A stretch of 64,000 nt of DNA from Vombatus ursinus (GCF_900497805.2 NW_020954569.1:22431903-22495902), one strand, 5' to 3'. Positions 43,861 to 55,439 are shown, counted from the stretch's first letter. Notes: generated by a model not told the origin, from the letters alone. Translations and numbers: made by a program.

Positions 43861-45088
43861 AAACATGAAGAAAATTTTAAAAAAGCATGTTATTCAATAA
43901 GATTAAATTATTTGTATCCCGATATGGGAAGATGATACTTGTAACTCTTAAGAACTATATCTCTATAAGGGCAGTTAGAAGGAGTATATTTAGAGAGTAT
44001 GGATATAAGTGAACTTTGATGTAATAATAAAAAATTAATTAAGGGGTGAAAAAAAGTATTGTACTGGGAGAAGAGGAAAGGGGAGGCAGAATGGGTTGAA
44101 TTATATCATATGAAAAGGCATGAAAGACCTATTACAGTAGAGGGAAAGAAGGGAGAGGGTAAGCATTCTTTGAACCTTACTCTCATAGGATTTGGCTCAA
44201 AGAGAGGATAACACACACTCAGTTGGGTAAAGAAATATATCTTAACCTATAGTTCCCTATAGGTTAGTAGGAGGGGAAGGGAGAAAGAAAAGGAGGGGAC
44301 TGATAGAAGGGAGGGCAGATTGAGGTAGGCAGTGATCAAAAGCAAACCACTGGTGAGGAGGGTCAGGATGAAAATACAAACGGGAAAATAGAATTGAAGG
44401 AAATACACAATAAGTAATCATAACTGTGCATGTGAAATAAGATGAAATCTCCCATAAAACTGAAGCAGATAGCAGAATCCTACAATATATTGTTTATAAG
44501 AAACACATTTAAAGCAGAGAGATACACACAAAGTAAAGGTAAAAGGCTAGAGTAGAATATATTATGCTTCATGTTTAGCAAACCTGATCTCGGACAAAGC
44601 AAAGCAAAAATAGAGCTAATTAAAAAAGACAATGAAGGAAATTACATCTTGCTAAAAGGTACCGCAGACAATGAAGTAATAGCAATTGTACACATATATG
44701 CACCAAGTGGTATAGCATCCATATTTTTACAGGATAAGTTACAGGAAGAAACAGATAGAAAAACTATAGTAGTGGGGGACCTTAAGTTCCCCTTCTCAAA
44801 ACTAGATAAATCTAACCACAAAATCCAAAAGAAAGAAGTTAAAGAGGTGAATAGAAGTTTAGAAAAATTAGATATGATGTTCCTCTAGAGAAAATTGAAT
44901 AGAGATAGAAAGGAATATACCTTTTTCTCAGCAATACAAGGCACCTACACAAAATTTGACAATGTATTAGTGCATAACACCTCACAATCAGATGCAGAAA
45001 GGCAGAAATATTAAATGCATCCTTTTCAGATCATGATGCAATAAACTTTCATATAACAAAGTATTATGGAAAGATAGATTACAATTAT

Positions 45089-45251
45089 TATTTTTTTCTT
45101 TCTTTTTTTTTTCAGGCAGTTGGGGTTAAGTGACTTGCCCACAGTCACACAGCTAGTAAGTGTCAAGTGTTTGGTCTGAGGCCAGATTTGAACTCAGGTC
45201 CTCCTGACTTCAAAGCCAGCACTCTATCCACTGTGCCACCTAGCTGCCCCT
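45089..45251 (-). mobile_element. WSINE1-like SINE in L1 ORF2
   Basis: T-rich tail at 45090-45112, then the complete antisense body and head ('gtgccacctagctgcccc'). Target duplication about tagattacaatta / tagattaaaaatta (45075-45087 and 45252-45265). Confidence 0.93.
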
Positions 45252-46219
45252 TAGATTAAAAATTAATTGGAAACTAAATAATCAATCCTAAAGGATGAGT
45301 GGGTCAAAAAACAAATCATAGAAATAAACAATAATTATATCAAAGAGAATAATAATAAAAAGACAACATATCAAAATTTATGGGATGCAGCCAAAGCAAT
45401 ACTTACAGGGAATTTTACATCTCTAAATACTTGAATAAACCAGAGAGAAAGCCAAAAAATGAATTGGGCAAGCAATTAAAAAAAGGTAAGAAAAGAGCAA
45501 ATTAAAAATCTCCCACTAAAAACTGTTACAACTTCTAAAATTCAAAGGAGAGATTAATAAAAATTGAAAGAAAAAAAACAACTATTGAACTAATAAATAA
45601 AACTAAGCTGGTTTTGTGACAAAACCAATAAAAGAGATAAAACTGTGATTAATTTGATTTAAAAAAAGAAAGAAAACCACATTACCAGTATCAAAAATGA
45701 AAAGGGTGAATTCATCACCAATGAAGAGGAAATAAAACACTTAACCCCATTTTAGAAAAAAAAAATTGAACAAGCCATCAATGAACTCCCTAAGAGCAAA
45801 TCTCTAGGGCCAGATGGACTTACAAGTGAGGTCTACCAAACATTTAAAAGACAATTAATTCCAATACTATTTAAATTATTTGGAAAAACAGGCAAAGAAA
45901 GAGTCCTGCCAAATTCCTTTTATGACACAAACAAGGTGCTGATACCTAAAGTAGGAAGAACCAAAACAGAGAAAGACAACTATAGACCAATTTGCCTAAT
46001 GAATATTGATTCAAAAGTTTTAAATAAAACATTAGCAAAGAGATTACAGCAATTTATCACCAGAATAATACATTATGACCAGGTGGGATTCATTCCTGGA
46101 ATGCAGATTAAATATTAAGAAAACTATTAGAATAATTGACCATATCAATAACAAAACCAACAGAAATCTTATGATTGTCTCAATAGATGCAGAAAAAGCT
46201 TTTGACAAAATACAGCACC

Positions 46220-46264
46220 CTGAAGTCAGGAGGACCTGAGTTAAAATCCGGCCTCAGACCATAC
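46220..46264 (+). mobile_element. Internal SINE fragment without head or tail
   Basis: 'tgaagtcaggaggacctgag' and 'ttaaaatccggcctcagacc' are the middle of WSINE1. The head, box A and poly-A are absent. It replaces about 14 bases of L1 text, judged by L1 copy 3 at 54880-54910 ('aacactcattattattaaaa'). Confidence 0.8.
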
Positions 46265-46272
46265 GCACTAGA

Positions 46273-46488
46273 ATAGAGGTTCCCAAACTTATTTGGCCTG
46301 CTGCCCTCCTTTAAAAAAAAATTACTCAATGCCCACACCCCCCCCCCCCCCGCCCTGGAAATCTACTTTCTTTAACTCTTTAACTTTTTTTTTTAACTTT
46401 CATAATTTCAAACTACTACTGCCCATCTGGACCATTCCCGGTCCGCCCCCCCCCCCAGAGGCCAGTATTGCCCACTTTGGGAACCTAT
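46273..46488. mobile_element. 216-bp hAT-type MITE in L1 ORF2
   Basis: Ends 'atagaggttcccaaactt' and, reverse complemented, 'ataggttcccaaagtggg' form imperfect terminal inverted repeats. A perfect 8-base target duplication gcactaga flanks it (46265-46272 and 46489-46496). The inside has C-runs (46339-46350, 46446-46456) and T-runs and no coding capacity. Proline-rich frames here are artefacts. Confidence 0.85.
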
Positions 46489-47578
46489 GCACTAGAGAGC
46501 ATAGAAATAAATGGAGCTTTCCTTAAAATGTTAAGTAGTATCTCTCTAAAACCATCAGCAAGCATTATCTGTAATGGCGATAAGATAGAAGCCTTCCCAA
46601 TAAGATCAGGGGAGAAACAAGGATGTCCATTGTCACCACTATTGTTAAATATTGTACTAGAAATGTTAGCATTAGAAATAAGGGAAGTAAAAGAAATTTA
46701 AGGCATTAAAATAGGCAATGAGGAGACAAAACTGTCACTCTTTGCAGATGATATGATGTTGTACTTAGAAAATGCTAGAGAATCAACTAAAAAACTTCTT
46801 GAAATAGTTAACAACTTTAGCAAAATTGCAGGATATAAAATAAGCCAACATAAATCATCAGCACTTCTATATATTACAAATAAAGTTCAGCTGTAAGAGA
46901 GAAAGAAATTGCATTTAAAATAACTATAAATAATGTAAAATATGTGGGATTCTACCTGCCAAGAAAAACTCAGAAATTATATGAACACAATTACAAAACA
47001 CTTTTCACACAAATAAAATCAGATCTAAACAACTGGAAAAATATCAATTGCTCATGGGTAGGCTGAGTTAATATAATAAAAATGACAATTCTACCTAAAT
47101 TAATGTACTTATTCAGTGTCTTACTAATCAAAATACCAAAAAAAAATTTTATAGAGCTAGAAAAAAATAACAAAATTCATCTGAAAGAACAAAAGGTCAA
47201 GAATATCAGGGGAATTAATGGAGAAAAAAATGCAAAGGAAGGTGGCTTAGTTGTACCAGATCTAAAACTATATTATAAAGCAGTAATCATCAAAACTGTT
47301 TGGTACTAGCTAAGAAACAGAGTGGCAAATCAGTGGAATAGATTAGGTTCACAAGACACAGTAGTCAATAACTACTGTGTGATAAACCCAAAAACTCCAG
47401 CTTCTGGGGTAGGAACTAACTATTTGACAAAAACTGTTGGGAAAACTGGAAAATAGTGTGACAAAAACTGGGCCTACACTAACATCTCATAATACCAAGA
47501 TCAGGTAAAAATGGGTACATGATTTAGACATAAGGGATGATACAATAAGCAAATTAGAAGAGCAAGGAATAGTTTACC

Positions 47579-47991
47579 TGTAAGCTATTCTTCAAGGATG
47601 TCTGGTTTGTTATCCAAAGAAGTCTGATCCACTATCTCTAACCTGACAGAGGTCCTCAAACAATGAACATTTCTTAGTCACAGGAGGGAGAGAGGGGTAG
47701 TTGTTAGTCTCTCATTCCCAGTTTCCAACTAATATTATCTCTGATGCCTCAGAACCAATCATATAGATTTTGTCATTCATGATCTTGAGCCAATCATAAC
47801 TTGCTTCTCACCTACAAACTCTTGTTTTTGTTCTATATCCCCCAAAACCACAAAAGAGCTGTCCATCTGATTTTGAATCTTAGTTTAACTGGGGAAGTTT
47901 AGATCTTATTCATTGGTAAATTCATGCTTTACTAATAAATTTATCATGCTCAAAACTTTTTGCCTCAATTTACCTCATTTTGACTATAACA
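47579..47991 (+). mobile_element. LTR-like fossil of an endogenous retrovirus
   Basis: It begins TGTAAGC and ends ATAACA, giving the TG...CA ends of an LTR about 413 bases long. It has promoter-like 'gccaatcataa' boxes (about 47754, 47791), 'tctatatcccc' near 47831 and a polyadenylation-type 'aataaatt' near 47934, in LTR order. It follows L1 ORF2 directly. I found no short flanking duplication and no second copy in the window. It is broken and looks like a solo or partial LTR, younger than the L1 it abuts. Confidence 0.5.
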
Positions 47992-47994
47992 AGT

Positions 47995-49770
47995 AAAGAA
48001 TCTAAGTAATCTTAAAATCTACTTAATTGTTCAAAATGTATTTTATTTAAGTGTAACCAAACTGTTTAGTCTTCCGTTTAGCCTTTTTATTTATAAAATG
48101 CATTCAATTTTTCATTAATTTGATATTAATACTGCATTATTAGTTTTAAGATAGTCGCTTCAGATTATTCTCTTAAGATAGTCACCTGTTGTATTGGTTT
48201 TCTTGCTAGTCTGCATTAACACTCTTTTCATGTCCTAGTTCACTGACTTCTTCTTCAACTGACATCAAAAAGGAAAAATGTAAAGTGGATTGAAGACCAA
48301 AAAACAGGGCAAGCATAGAATAGTTGAAGACTGAGATTTCTCCCATGAGATCTCAGAAGCCAGAGACCCACAATAAAACAGGTTATGTATGTATAACGCA
48401 CTAAATCCAGGTCAGTTTTCACTTGATGCCTAGAGAAAGAATAAAATTCAATAAAAAAGAAGCTATAAAAATTTGTATTGCTGAGTTCTGTATTCTGTTT
48501 TCACATATATTAGCTGGATATTAAATACAGACAATGAAAGGAACCTTTGGAATTCAAGAGCTTGTGTGAATAAATTACTTAAAGAGGAGACTAAAAATGG
48601 AATTTTTCTCTTTGTAGATCTGTCTTTTTTTTTCTTTTTGCTCAAAATCTAAGGAAATAGTTTACATCAAGTACAAAGAACAAAGCTAATTTTATAGTTC
48701 CTTACAAAAAGCATGAAATGTTTGTATTACTATGACAGTAAAGTGGTTGCTATCTGTGCTCAAAATAGGAGCTAGTCTTCTTCATAAGAGAAAAAAAGCA
48801 GGCTTCAAGCATTCCTCTCTACTTTCCAGATTATCAGGGAGTATTGAACATGTACATATAATGTAATCAAATTGGCTTTAAATAAAGAAGGCATTAGGTA
48901 CAGGGAGTGCACACTTCTTAGAGCTTCCAAGCAAGATGACACAGTAAGTAGGAAGAATAGTAGTAAAAGTAGCTTAGTAATTTGCAGGAATCAAAATCTA
49001 AGACAGGATCAGAAATAAAAAAAAAATAATTTCACATGGCTATATACAAATGTAATTTGAGCAACAAATACAATGAGGGAAATCAAGAAAGCTCCCCTAT
49101 TCATCTGCTTTTCTAGTCTATGATCTGTGGAGACCACTCTATGAAATACCTGTGGCCAGGGACGAAGAGATCCCTCTATCCTTAAGGGGCCCTAGTTGCT
49201 GATTCATCTGTCCATATCATTTTCTTAGTGGAGTATAGTCTCAAAGAGATGAAGTCAGGGTATCATGTTTCCTTCCCAGAACAGAACTTGGGGGTAAAAA
49301 TTTAATAACTAAGCTTAAAATAGGTCCTGTAAAGGGTCTCCTCAAACAGGGATCACCAGGGTCTCTCTTAGAAAATTACTCATAATACAAAGTAGATCAG
49401 ATATAGGATGGTTATTTCTTCCACCACAAAAGAGATGCTTAAGATTCAAAAATATGCCAAAACATAAACAGACAAATATGTAAGATAGGAAATAGTAAAT
49501 CATCACTCCTGTCATACATATTCTCCCAAAGGTTGCTACTTAAATCATTAAAACATGAAACACTTTGTAGGATTATTGCAGAACTGTTTTACTTCCATTT
49601 AGAATCTATAATATCTGAACAATTCACTCAAGCCCTAGATCTTCTAGCAATAGTATGAGCTAACTTATTCCTTTAATCTGTAGTATTCTCCTGGCAGTGG
49701 TCCTCACTTCTAATAAATTGTTTCATATAACATCTCCCACTGGGCACCTGGACCTATGAACTATTGTAGT
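47995..49770. other. Non-coding stretch, no clear family
   Basis: It may include retroviral-fossil flanks but I could not recognise a family. AT-rich to 48500, more balanced at 49080-49380. There are no useful frames. Confidence 0.4.
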
Positions 49771-49778
49771 AAAATGGT

Positions 49779-50778
49779 TGGTGCCACATAAATCTGAACC
49801 AGAACCAATATCCCAAAACCAAAATCATGATTCAACCCCAACACTGTAAATTTAGGAACCAACAAGGGTTTATTGAGGTCACCAGCAAGGGAGCCCTACC
49901 AGGATGAGCTATGTTGTTGTTTGTCCTTCATTTTTGAAGCAGACCAGTGACATCTTGATTCATGTGTGAATTGGATTTAAGTGAGGTAGAGTTGCCCAAA
50001 GTCATAAGCTTCACTCTCTCATCAGAGGCCAGTGGCAAAACAAAATCAAGATAACTGGTGATGGCCTGGGATGCAGTAGGTGACCTTGGCAATCTTTAAC
50101 GTCTGACAAAGCTCTAAGTACTCCACAGCACCTGCTTCAGCAACCTTCATGACCACTGAAACAAAATGTTCTCATCAACTCATTCCTCTAGGAGAAGTCT
50201 TTACTTGAGGCCTATTGATTATCCTCAACCTGGTTTAGCCTGTCGACCTGCTGAAATGGTTTACTAAGGTGTGGCCACTGTGCATGCTATAGCTTTTTGA
50301 AGCCACAGGTGTGTTGAGTGACAGTTAGACACCAAAGGTGGATTTGCAGCCCTGAAAAAGGCTAAGCAATCACTCACACTGCAGATGCTAGTCCTCCTTG
50401 AATGCCCCATATACCCCTGCATGGGCAAAGACTCTCCAAAGGAACAAAAGGACAATACTTACATAAATACCAATTTAGGCAAGAGGTGAATCGGGTATGC
50501 AGCACTTGAGGATTGGACAAGGATATATTTGTGGTGGGTGGGGGCTGACAGGACAGGAATAGGGGAGATGATCCTTAATTGGATAAGGCCTGTTGCTGAA
50601 CTAGTAACAGGAAAGGCTGTAATTCAGGTTAACTATCTGCCCTAGATAGGACTGTCCTTGATGTTTCAGCAGTAAGGAAGGTTCTATACAAGGTGCAGGT
50701 TGAATAAAGGGAGGGTCAGGGGCAAGACAGAGGAACTACAGACAAGTGGTGTTGCTTTAGCTTTCTCTTCTGCCCACA
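49779..50778 (-). mobile_element. LTR of an endogenous retrovirus fossil, split by an RTE-tailed element
   Basis: On the minus strand a polypurine tract (AAGAGGTGGGGA, 50781-50792) is followed by TGTGGGC at 50778, the normal 3'-LTR border. Further on come 'ttgtccaatcctcaagtgct', 'gacctcaataaacccttgtt' (polyadenylation signal with its GT-rich follower) and an end near 'atgtggcacca' at about 49779. The LTR proper is about 465 bases; the rest is the insertion at 49913-50445. It is broken and old enough to have been invaded. Internal remnants could lie to the right, but I recognised no gene. Confidence 0.6.
49913..50445 (-). mobile_element. RTE-tailed non-autonomous element
   Basis: The minus strand ends 'ggtctgcttcaaaaatgaag' then 'gacaaacaacaac', the same tail design as the RTE at 32700-32750 ('ggtcttctttgagaacgaag'). 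Its body of about 530 bases ('actgcatcccaggccatcac', 'cacttaaatccaattcacac') corresponds to a repeat I recall as widespread in marsupials. There is no coding capacity. It interrupts the LTR. Confidence 0.7.
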
Positions 50779-50792
50779 ATCCCCACCTCTTA

Positions 50793-51710
50793 AATTCACA
50801 AGGTTCCTACCTGACCTTGAAACATTCATTTGAGGATTGCTATTTGTTCACCTATGCTCAGAGAAAGAGAGAAGCCTAGAGATTCAGTTTCAGGTTTACC
50901 TAGACAAACATATGTTCTCTCTTCTTTATATAAAAGAAGCTGACAAAGCTGCTGGAATGGTGGGGAGAGAAAGTCCCTGTCCTCATCTGAATTCTTATGG
51001 AATGCTCAAAAGGTCTTGACACACTTCATAATTTGGAACAATAAGAGTACCTAGTTACTCCTGTAAACGACTACTGTGGGGGCAGCTAGGTGGCGCAGTG
51101 GATAGAGCACCGGCCCTGGATTCAGGAGGACCTGAGTTCAAATCTAGCCTCAGACACATAACACCTACTAGCTGTGTGACCCTGGGCAAGTCACTTAACC
51201 CCACTGCCTAACCTCTCCAAAAAAATTATGGAAGGCTTTGACCACTTTAGTGGACAATTCTCTTTTGTTCAACCCTAGCCCTCCAATTACAGAAACCAGG
51301 TAAATCAATAAAGCATTGATTGCGGTACTATTCCAAAGTTCAAGTTCACAGGGAGCAAAAGAGGGTTGCTGTATCGTTCTAAATAACAAGCCCTTCAATA
51401 CTTAGGGTACATAATTCTCCCTAGTGACTCTAGGCACAAGACCATTCCTAGGCATGTTCCATTTGATGGCCCCTGTAGACTCATCTCCACACATTCTCTA
51501 TGGAATAGTTCACAAATACCCCAGTCCAAAAGATCAGAGGGATTCCTCTGAATCCTGTCCCCTATTATATTCTACACCCACTTAAGTTTTTGCTGTCCCC
51601 AGGAAAATAATAGGGGTATATTTAGCAAAGTTACACATATTCTCAATTCAAGATTGTTCTATGATAGATTTGAATAAGGAGGCTCAAGAGTAACTATACC
51701 TCTCCCAAGA
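50793..51710. other. Segment between LTR fossil and L1 copy 3
   Basis: It holds the WSINE1 at 51079-51225. The remainder could be the inside of the retroviral fossil, judged only by position beside the polypurine tract. No domain is recognisable. Confidence 0.35.
51079..51225 (+). mobile_element. WSINE1-like SINE, well preserved
   Basis: 'ggggcagctaggtggcgcag', 'tggatagagcaccggccctg' and 'gggcaagtcacttaacccca' are almost the family consensus, including the CpG-containing 'gtggcgcag', so this is probably the youngest SINE here. Confidence 0.95.
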
Positions 51711-52296
51711 CCACACTATCTTGAAAGCACTGAAAATTTCCAAACCACCAGAGCTAACTGTGAAAAGAGCAGTGGGAAAAATTCTGGAACTTGGGAGAGT
51801 GCCTCTCCAACCCTCATGCCAAAACAGGGCCCACTATTAACAAAGGGTTCAAAATTAAGCAATTGGATGCAAAAATGAACAATAACAACAACAACAAAGA
51901 AGCTTTTCATAAAAAAAGGTACTATGGTGACAGGGAAGATCAAGACACAGATTTAGAAGAAGACAATGAGGTCAAAACAGCCACAAGCAAGCCCCCAAAG
52001 AGAATTGTGAATTGGAAACAAGTCCAATAAAAAAATCCTTGAAGTGCAAAAAAGTAATTTTCAAAGTCAAATAAGAGTGATAGAAGAAAAATTAGGTAAA
52101 GAAATAAGAGAAAAGTTAGAAAATTATGATAAAAATTAATAACTGGGTAAAAGAGGTGCAAAAATACTGAAGAAAACAATGCCTTAAAAAATAGAATTAG
52201 TGAAGTGGAAAAAGAGGTTGAAGCTTCAGTAATGAAACTAACTCTTTAAAAGGCAGAATTGGTTAAATGGAAAGGTCCAAAATTCACTGAAGAAAA

Positions 52297-52302
<6 letters not shown>

Positions 52303-52348
<46 letters not shown>

Positions 52349-52555
52349 TACACACACACATATATATACACACATATGCATATATACATACATATACACA
52401 CATATATGTATATATACATAATACACATATGTATACAGTATGTACACATATGAGTATATGCACATACATATGTACACAAACATGTATATGTGTATATATA
52501 ATATATATATATATATAATACATTATATATACATATATATACACACACAAACTGA
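52303..52555. repeat. TA/CA/TATACA compound microsatellite
   Basis: (TA)13, (CA)n, then mixed TATACATA and CACATATG units over 250 bases. Four overlapping long frames here are Tyr/Ile/Cys/Val low complexity, not proteins. Confidence 0.95.
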
Positions 52556-53989
52556 ATTGATAATAGAAATCTATATTAGCCAACAGGGGAGAGGAGATTA
52601 AAAAAAAGGCAGTGGTCTGAAACAAAAAAAAAAACTTTTGAGGAGAGATAGGAGAGAGGAGGAGGAGGAGGAGGTGATAGGATGGAGGGAAATGAACAGT
52701 TAACATACATAACTGTGAAGGTGAATAGAATGCACTCACCCAGAAAACAGAAGTTGATGGCAGAATGAATTAGAAACCAGAATTCATCAATTTATTGTTC
52801 ATAAGAGAGTCACTTGAAACAGAGACATAAACAGATATAAAAAGAGGATAGAGCAGAATCTATTATGCTTTAACTGAAACAAAAAAGGCAGAGGTAGTAA
52901 TGATGACCTCAGGTATAGCAAAAGCAAAACCAGACCTAATTAAAGGAGCTAAGCAGGGAAACTACATCTTAATAAAATGCACCCTAGTCAATGAAGTAAT
53001 GGCAGTGCTAAACTTATATGTACCAATGGTGAACCATCCAAATTCTTAAAGGAAAAGTTAAATGAATTATAGGAAGAAGTAGACAGCAAAACCACACTAG
53101 TGGGGACCCCAACTTTCCTCTCTCAGATTAGATAAATCTAATCATAAAATAAATAAGAAATAAGTTAAGAAGATGAATAAAATCTAAGAAAGTTAGACCT
53201 CTGGAGAAAATTGAGTAGGAATAGAAAGTAGTATTTCATTTTCTCAGCTGTACAAGGAACTTTCATAAAAATTCACCATGTATTAGGGCATTAAAACCTG
53301 ACAACCAAATACAGGAAACAAAAATATTAAATATACCCTTTTTCAAACCATAATGCAGTAGACATTACATTCAATAAAGGACAGTGGAAACACAGGTTTT
53401 AAAATAATTCGAAACAATAATCAATTCCTACCTAAAGAATGAGTAGGTCAAAGTACAAATCATACTAACAACAACAATCTCATTAAAGAGAATGACAACA
53501 ATGAGACAACATACCAAAATTTCTTGAACACAGCCAAAATAGTACTTATGGGGAAATTTATGTTTTCAAATGTGTATATCAATAAAAGGGCAAAATAGCA
53601 TATCAGTTAATTAGGTATACAACTAAAAAAAAACTAGAAAAAGAAGGAATTAAAAATCTCCAGTTACACACTAAAATGGAAATCTAAAACATAAAGAGAG
53701 ATGAATAAAATTGAAAGTAACAAAAAAATTGAACTCATAAATAAAGCTAGATTCGGGTTTTATGAAAACAACAATAAAATAGGTAAACCATTTGTTAATT
53801 TGATATTTAAAAAACAAAGAATAACAATAAAAAATAAAATGGTTGGTTGAATTACAAATAAAGATGAAATTAAAGCAATTATTAGCAGTTATTTTGCCCA
53901 ATTATATGCCAATAAAACTGACAATCCAAGTGAAATGGATGAATATTTACAAAAAAAAAAAACTTCCCTGGTTAACAGAAGAGATAATA

Positions 53990-54248
53990 TTGGTTGTTCA
54001 GTGATTTTTAAGTTACATCTGACTCTTTGTGACCCCATTATAGGATATTCTTGGCAAAGGCACTGTAGTGGTTTGCCATTCCCTTCTCCATCTTATTTTA
54101 TAGATGATGAAACTAAAGCAAATAAGGTTAAATGACTTGCCCAGGTTCACAAAGCTAGTAAGTGTCTGAGGCTAGATTTAATCATAGGAAAATGAGTCTT
54201 CCTGACTCTAGGTCCAACACTCTATCCACTGCACCACCTAGATGCCCC
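53990..54248 (-). mobile_element. MAR1-like SINE, minus strand
   Basis: 'ttcttggcaaaggcactgta', 'gtggtttgccattcccttct', 'gacttgcccaggttcacaaa' and 'ctgcaccacctagatgcccc' give a complete antisense copy. The flanks agaagagataata and aaaagagaata are similar, a possible diverged target duplication. Confidence 0.88.
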
Positions 54249-54390
54249 TGGAGAAAAGAGAATACTTAAATAACACTATCTTATGAAAAGAAATTGAAAA
54301 AAGCCATCAATGAGCTCCCAAAGAAAAAATTCCCAAAACTAGATGAATTTACCAATGAATTCTAACAAATATTAAAGAACTATTAATTCT

Positions 54391-54510
54391 TTTTTTGGCA
54401 GTTGTGGTTAAGTGACTTGCCCAGGGTCACACAGCTGTTAAGTGTCAAGTGTTTGGTCTGAAGCCAGACTTGAACACAGGACCTGCTGACTTCAGGGCCG
54501 GTTCTCTAAC
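54391..54510 (-). mobile_element. WSINE1-like SINE, 5'-truncated
   Basis: 'tttttttggcagttgtggtt' to 'cagggccggttctcta'. The first 25 or so bases of the SINE head are missing. It is flanked by a perfect 13-base target duplication aactattaattct (54378-54390 and 54511-54523). Confidence 0.95.
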
Positions 54511-55439
54511 AACTATTAATTCTAATGCTATATAAAGTATTTGAAAAGTAGGTAAAGAAGGAGTACTACCAAATTTCCTTTGTGACATAAATATGATTTT
54601 AATAACAAAACCAGGGAGAGCAAAAGCAGAGAAAGAAAACTGTAGAGCAATTTCCTTAATAAATATTGATGCAAAAATTTAAATAAAATATTATCAAGGA
54701 GATTACAAAAATATATAACAAAGATCATAGACTATGACCAGATGAAATTTATACCAGGAATCTGGCAATGGTTCAGGAGTAGGAAAACTATCAGCGTAAT
54801 TGACCATATCAGTACACAAAAACGATAAAATCATTTAATTATGTCAATAGATGTAGAAAAAAGCTTTTTGACAAAATAGAACACTCATTATTATTAAAAA
54901 CACTTGAAAGCATGAGAATTGATAGTCTTTATCAGCATCTAAGATGAAGAGAAAGCATTCTTATATGAACTCACCCAAAATGAAATGATCAGAACCAGAG
55001 AATTGTATACAATAAAAGCAATAGTCTAAGGATGACCAACTGTGAAATACTTAGTTCCTCTAATCAAGACAATGCTCCAAGAAAATTAAAAAAAAAAACA
55101 TGATAAAAATTGCTATCCAACTCCAGAGACAGACCTGAAGAATTCTGAGTACAGTACTCCTTCTCAGTACAGATTCATTAATAAGCATACAGTTTCTACT
55201 GTCTTTGTTTTGCTTTGAGTTTTTTGTTTGTTAGTTTTTGCAATGTTGCTAATCTGGAAATATGTATTGAATGGCTTTACATGTATAATTAATATCATAC
55301 TGCTTGCTTTTTCAAGATTTGCAGGAGTAAATGAAAGAAAGGGGAGAATTTAGAACTCTGAATTTTTAAAAATGAATGTTGACTTTTTACATATAATTGG
55401 GAAATATTAAAATACATTTTAAAATTTTTAAAAGAAAAA

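Larger units (their letters stand above)
41922..47578 (+). mobile_element. L1 LINE copy 2, near full length, with five internal insertions
   Basis: The 5' edge is near 41922 ('agaggaagatggtagagaga'), the 5'UTR runs to about 42430, ORF1 to about 43860, the inter-ORF region to about 44500, and ORF2 runs to 47578 where an LTR-like sequence takes over. It is interrupted by an L1 3' end (42831-43140), a minus WSINE1 (45089-45251), a SINE internal fragment (46220-46264) and a hAT MITE (46273-46488) within that; the 3' end is replaced by the LTR at 47579. The inter-ORF text matches L1 copy 1 and the ORF2 text matches L1 copy 3, which fixes the order. No target duplication could be identified because the 3' end is missing. 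Confidence 0.85.
44540..47578 (+). pseudogene. L1 ORF2 (endonuclease/reverse transcriptase), decayed
   Basis: The endonuclease part is readable at 44571-44888 (ITLLKGT-type text, IAIVHIYAPSG and VVGDLKFPFSKLD, the conserved GDFN-like block changed to GDLK). RT landmarks: [20 protein letters not shown] and [20 protein letters not shown] at 45936-46060, [12 protein letters not shown] at 46072, EKQGCPLSPLLLNIVLEMLA at 46612, and the catalytic LFADDMMLYL at 46741, which is intact. The C-terminal part runs through NIIKMTILPKLMYLF (47070), EGGLVVPDLKLYYKA (47240) and WYWLRN-like text at 47300 to about 47578. Frames are broken many times and by three insertions. Confidence 0.8.
52720..54950 (+). pseudogene. 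L1 ORF2 remnant (copy 3)
   Basis: 'agaatgcactcacccagaaa', 'gaattagaaaccagaattca' and 'taatgaagt'-type text mark the endonuclease. RT text 'gagctcccaaagaaaaaatt' (54310), 'gcaatttccttaataaatat' (54646) and 'tgacaaaatagaacactcat' (54868) follow in L1 order. The C-terminal part, including the FADD motif, is deleted between about 54930 and 54955. No long frame survives. Confidence 0.75.
51712..55430 (+). mobile_element. L1 LINE copy 3, internally deleted
   Basis: 5'UTR remnant from about 51712, ORF1 start near 51870, a large microsatellite (52303-52555) where most of ORF1 should be, ORF2 endonuclease from about 52720, RT pieces to about 54950 and an old L1 3'UTR at 54955-55430 ending in A/T-rich sequence. 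A MAR1-like SINE (53990-54248) and a WSINE1 (54391-54510) sit in ORF2. Divergence from copy 2 is clear, so it is probably older. Confidence 0.8.

Noticed and set aside
46293-46526. Proline-rich frame
   Set aside because: It translates C-runs of the hAT MITE and then runs into L1.
50264-50455. 63-residue minus-strand frame
   Set aside because: It lies entirely in the RTE-tailed non-autonomous element, which has no conserved coding capacity.
52238-52739. Overlapping minus-strand frames up to 151 residues, Tyr/Ile/Cys/Val-rich
   Set aside because: Low-complexity translation of the TA/CA tract inside an L1.
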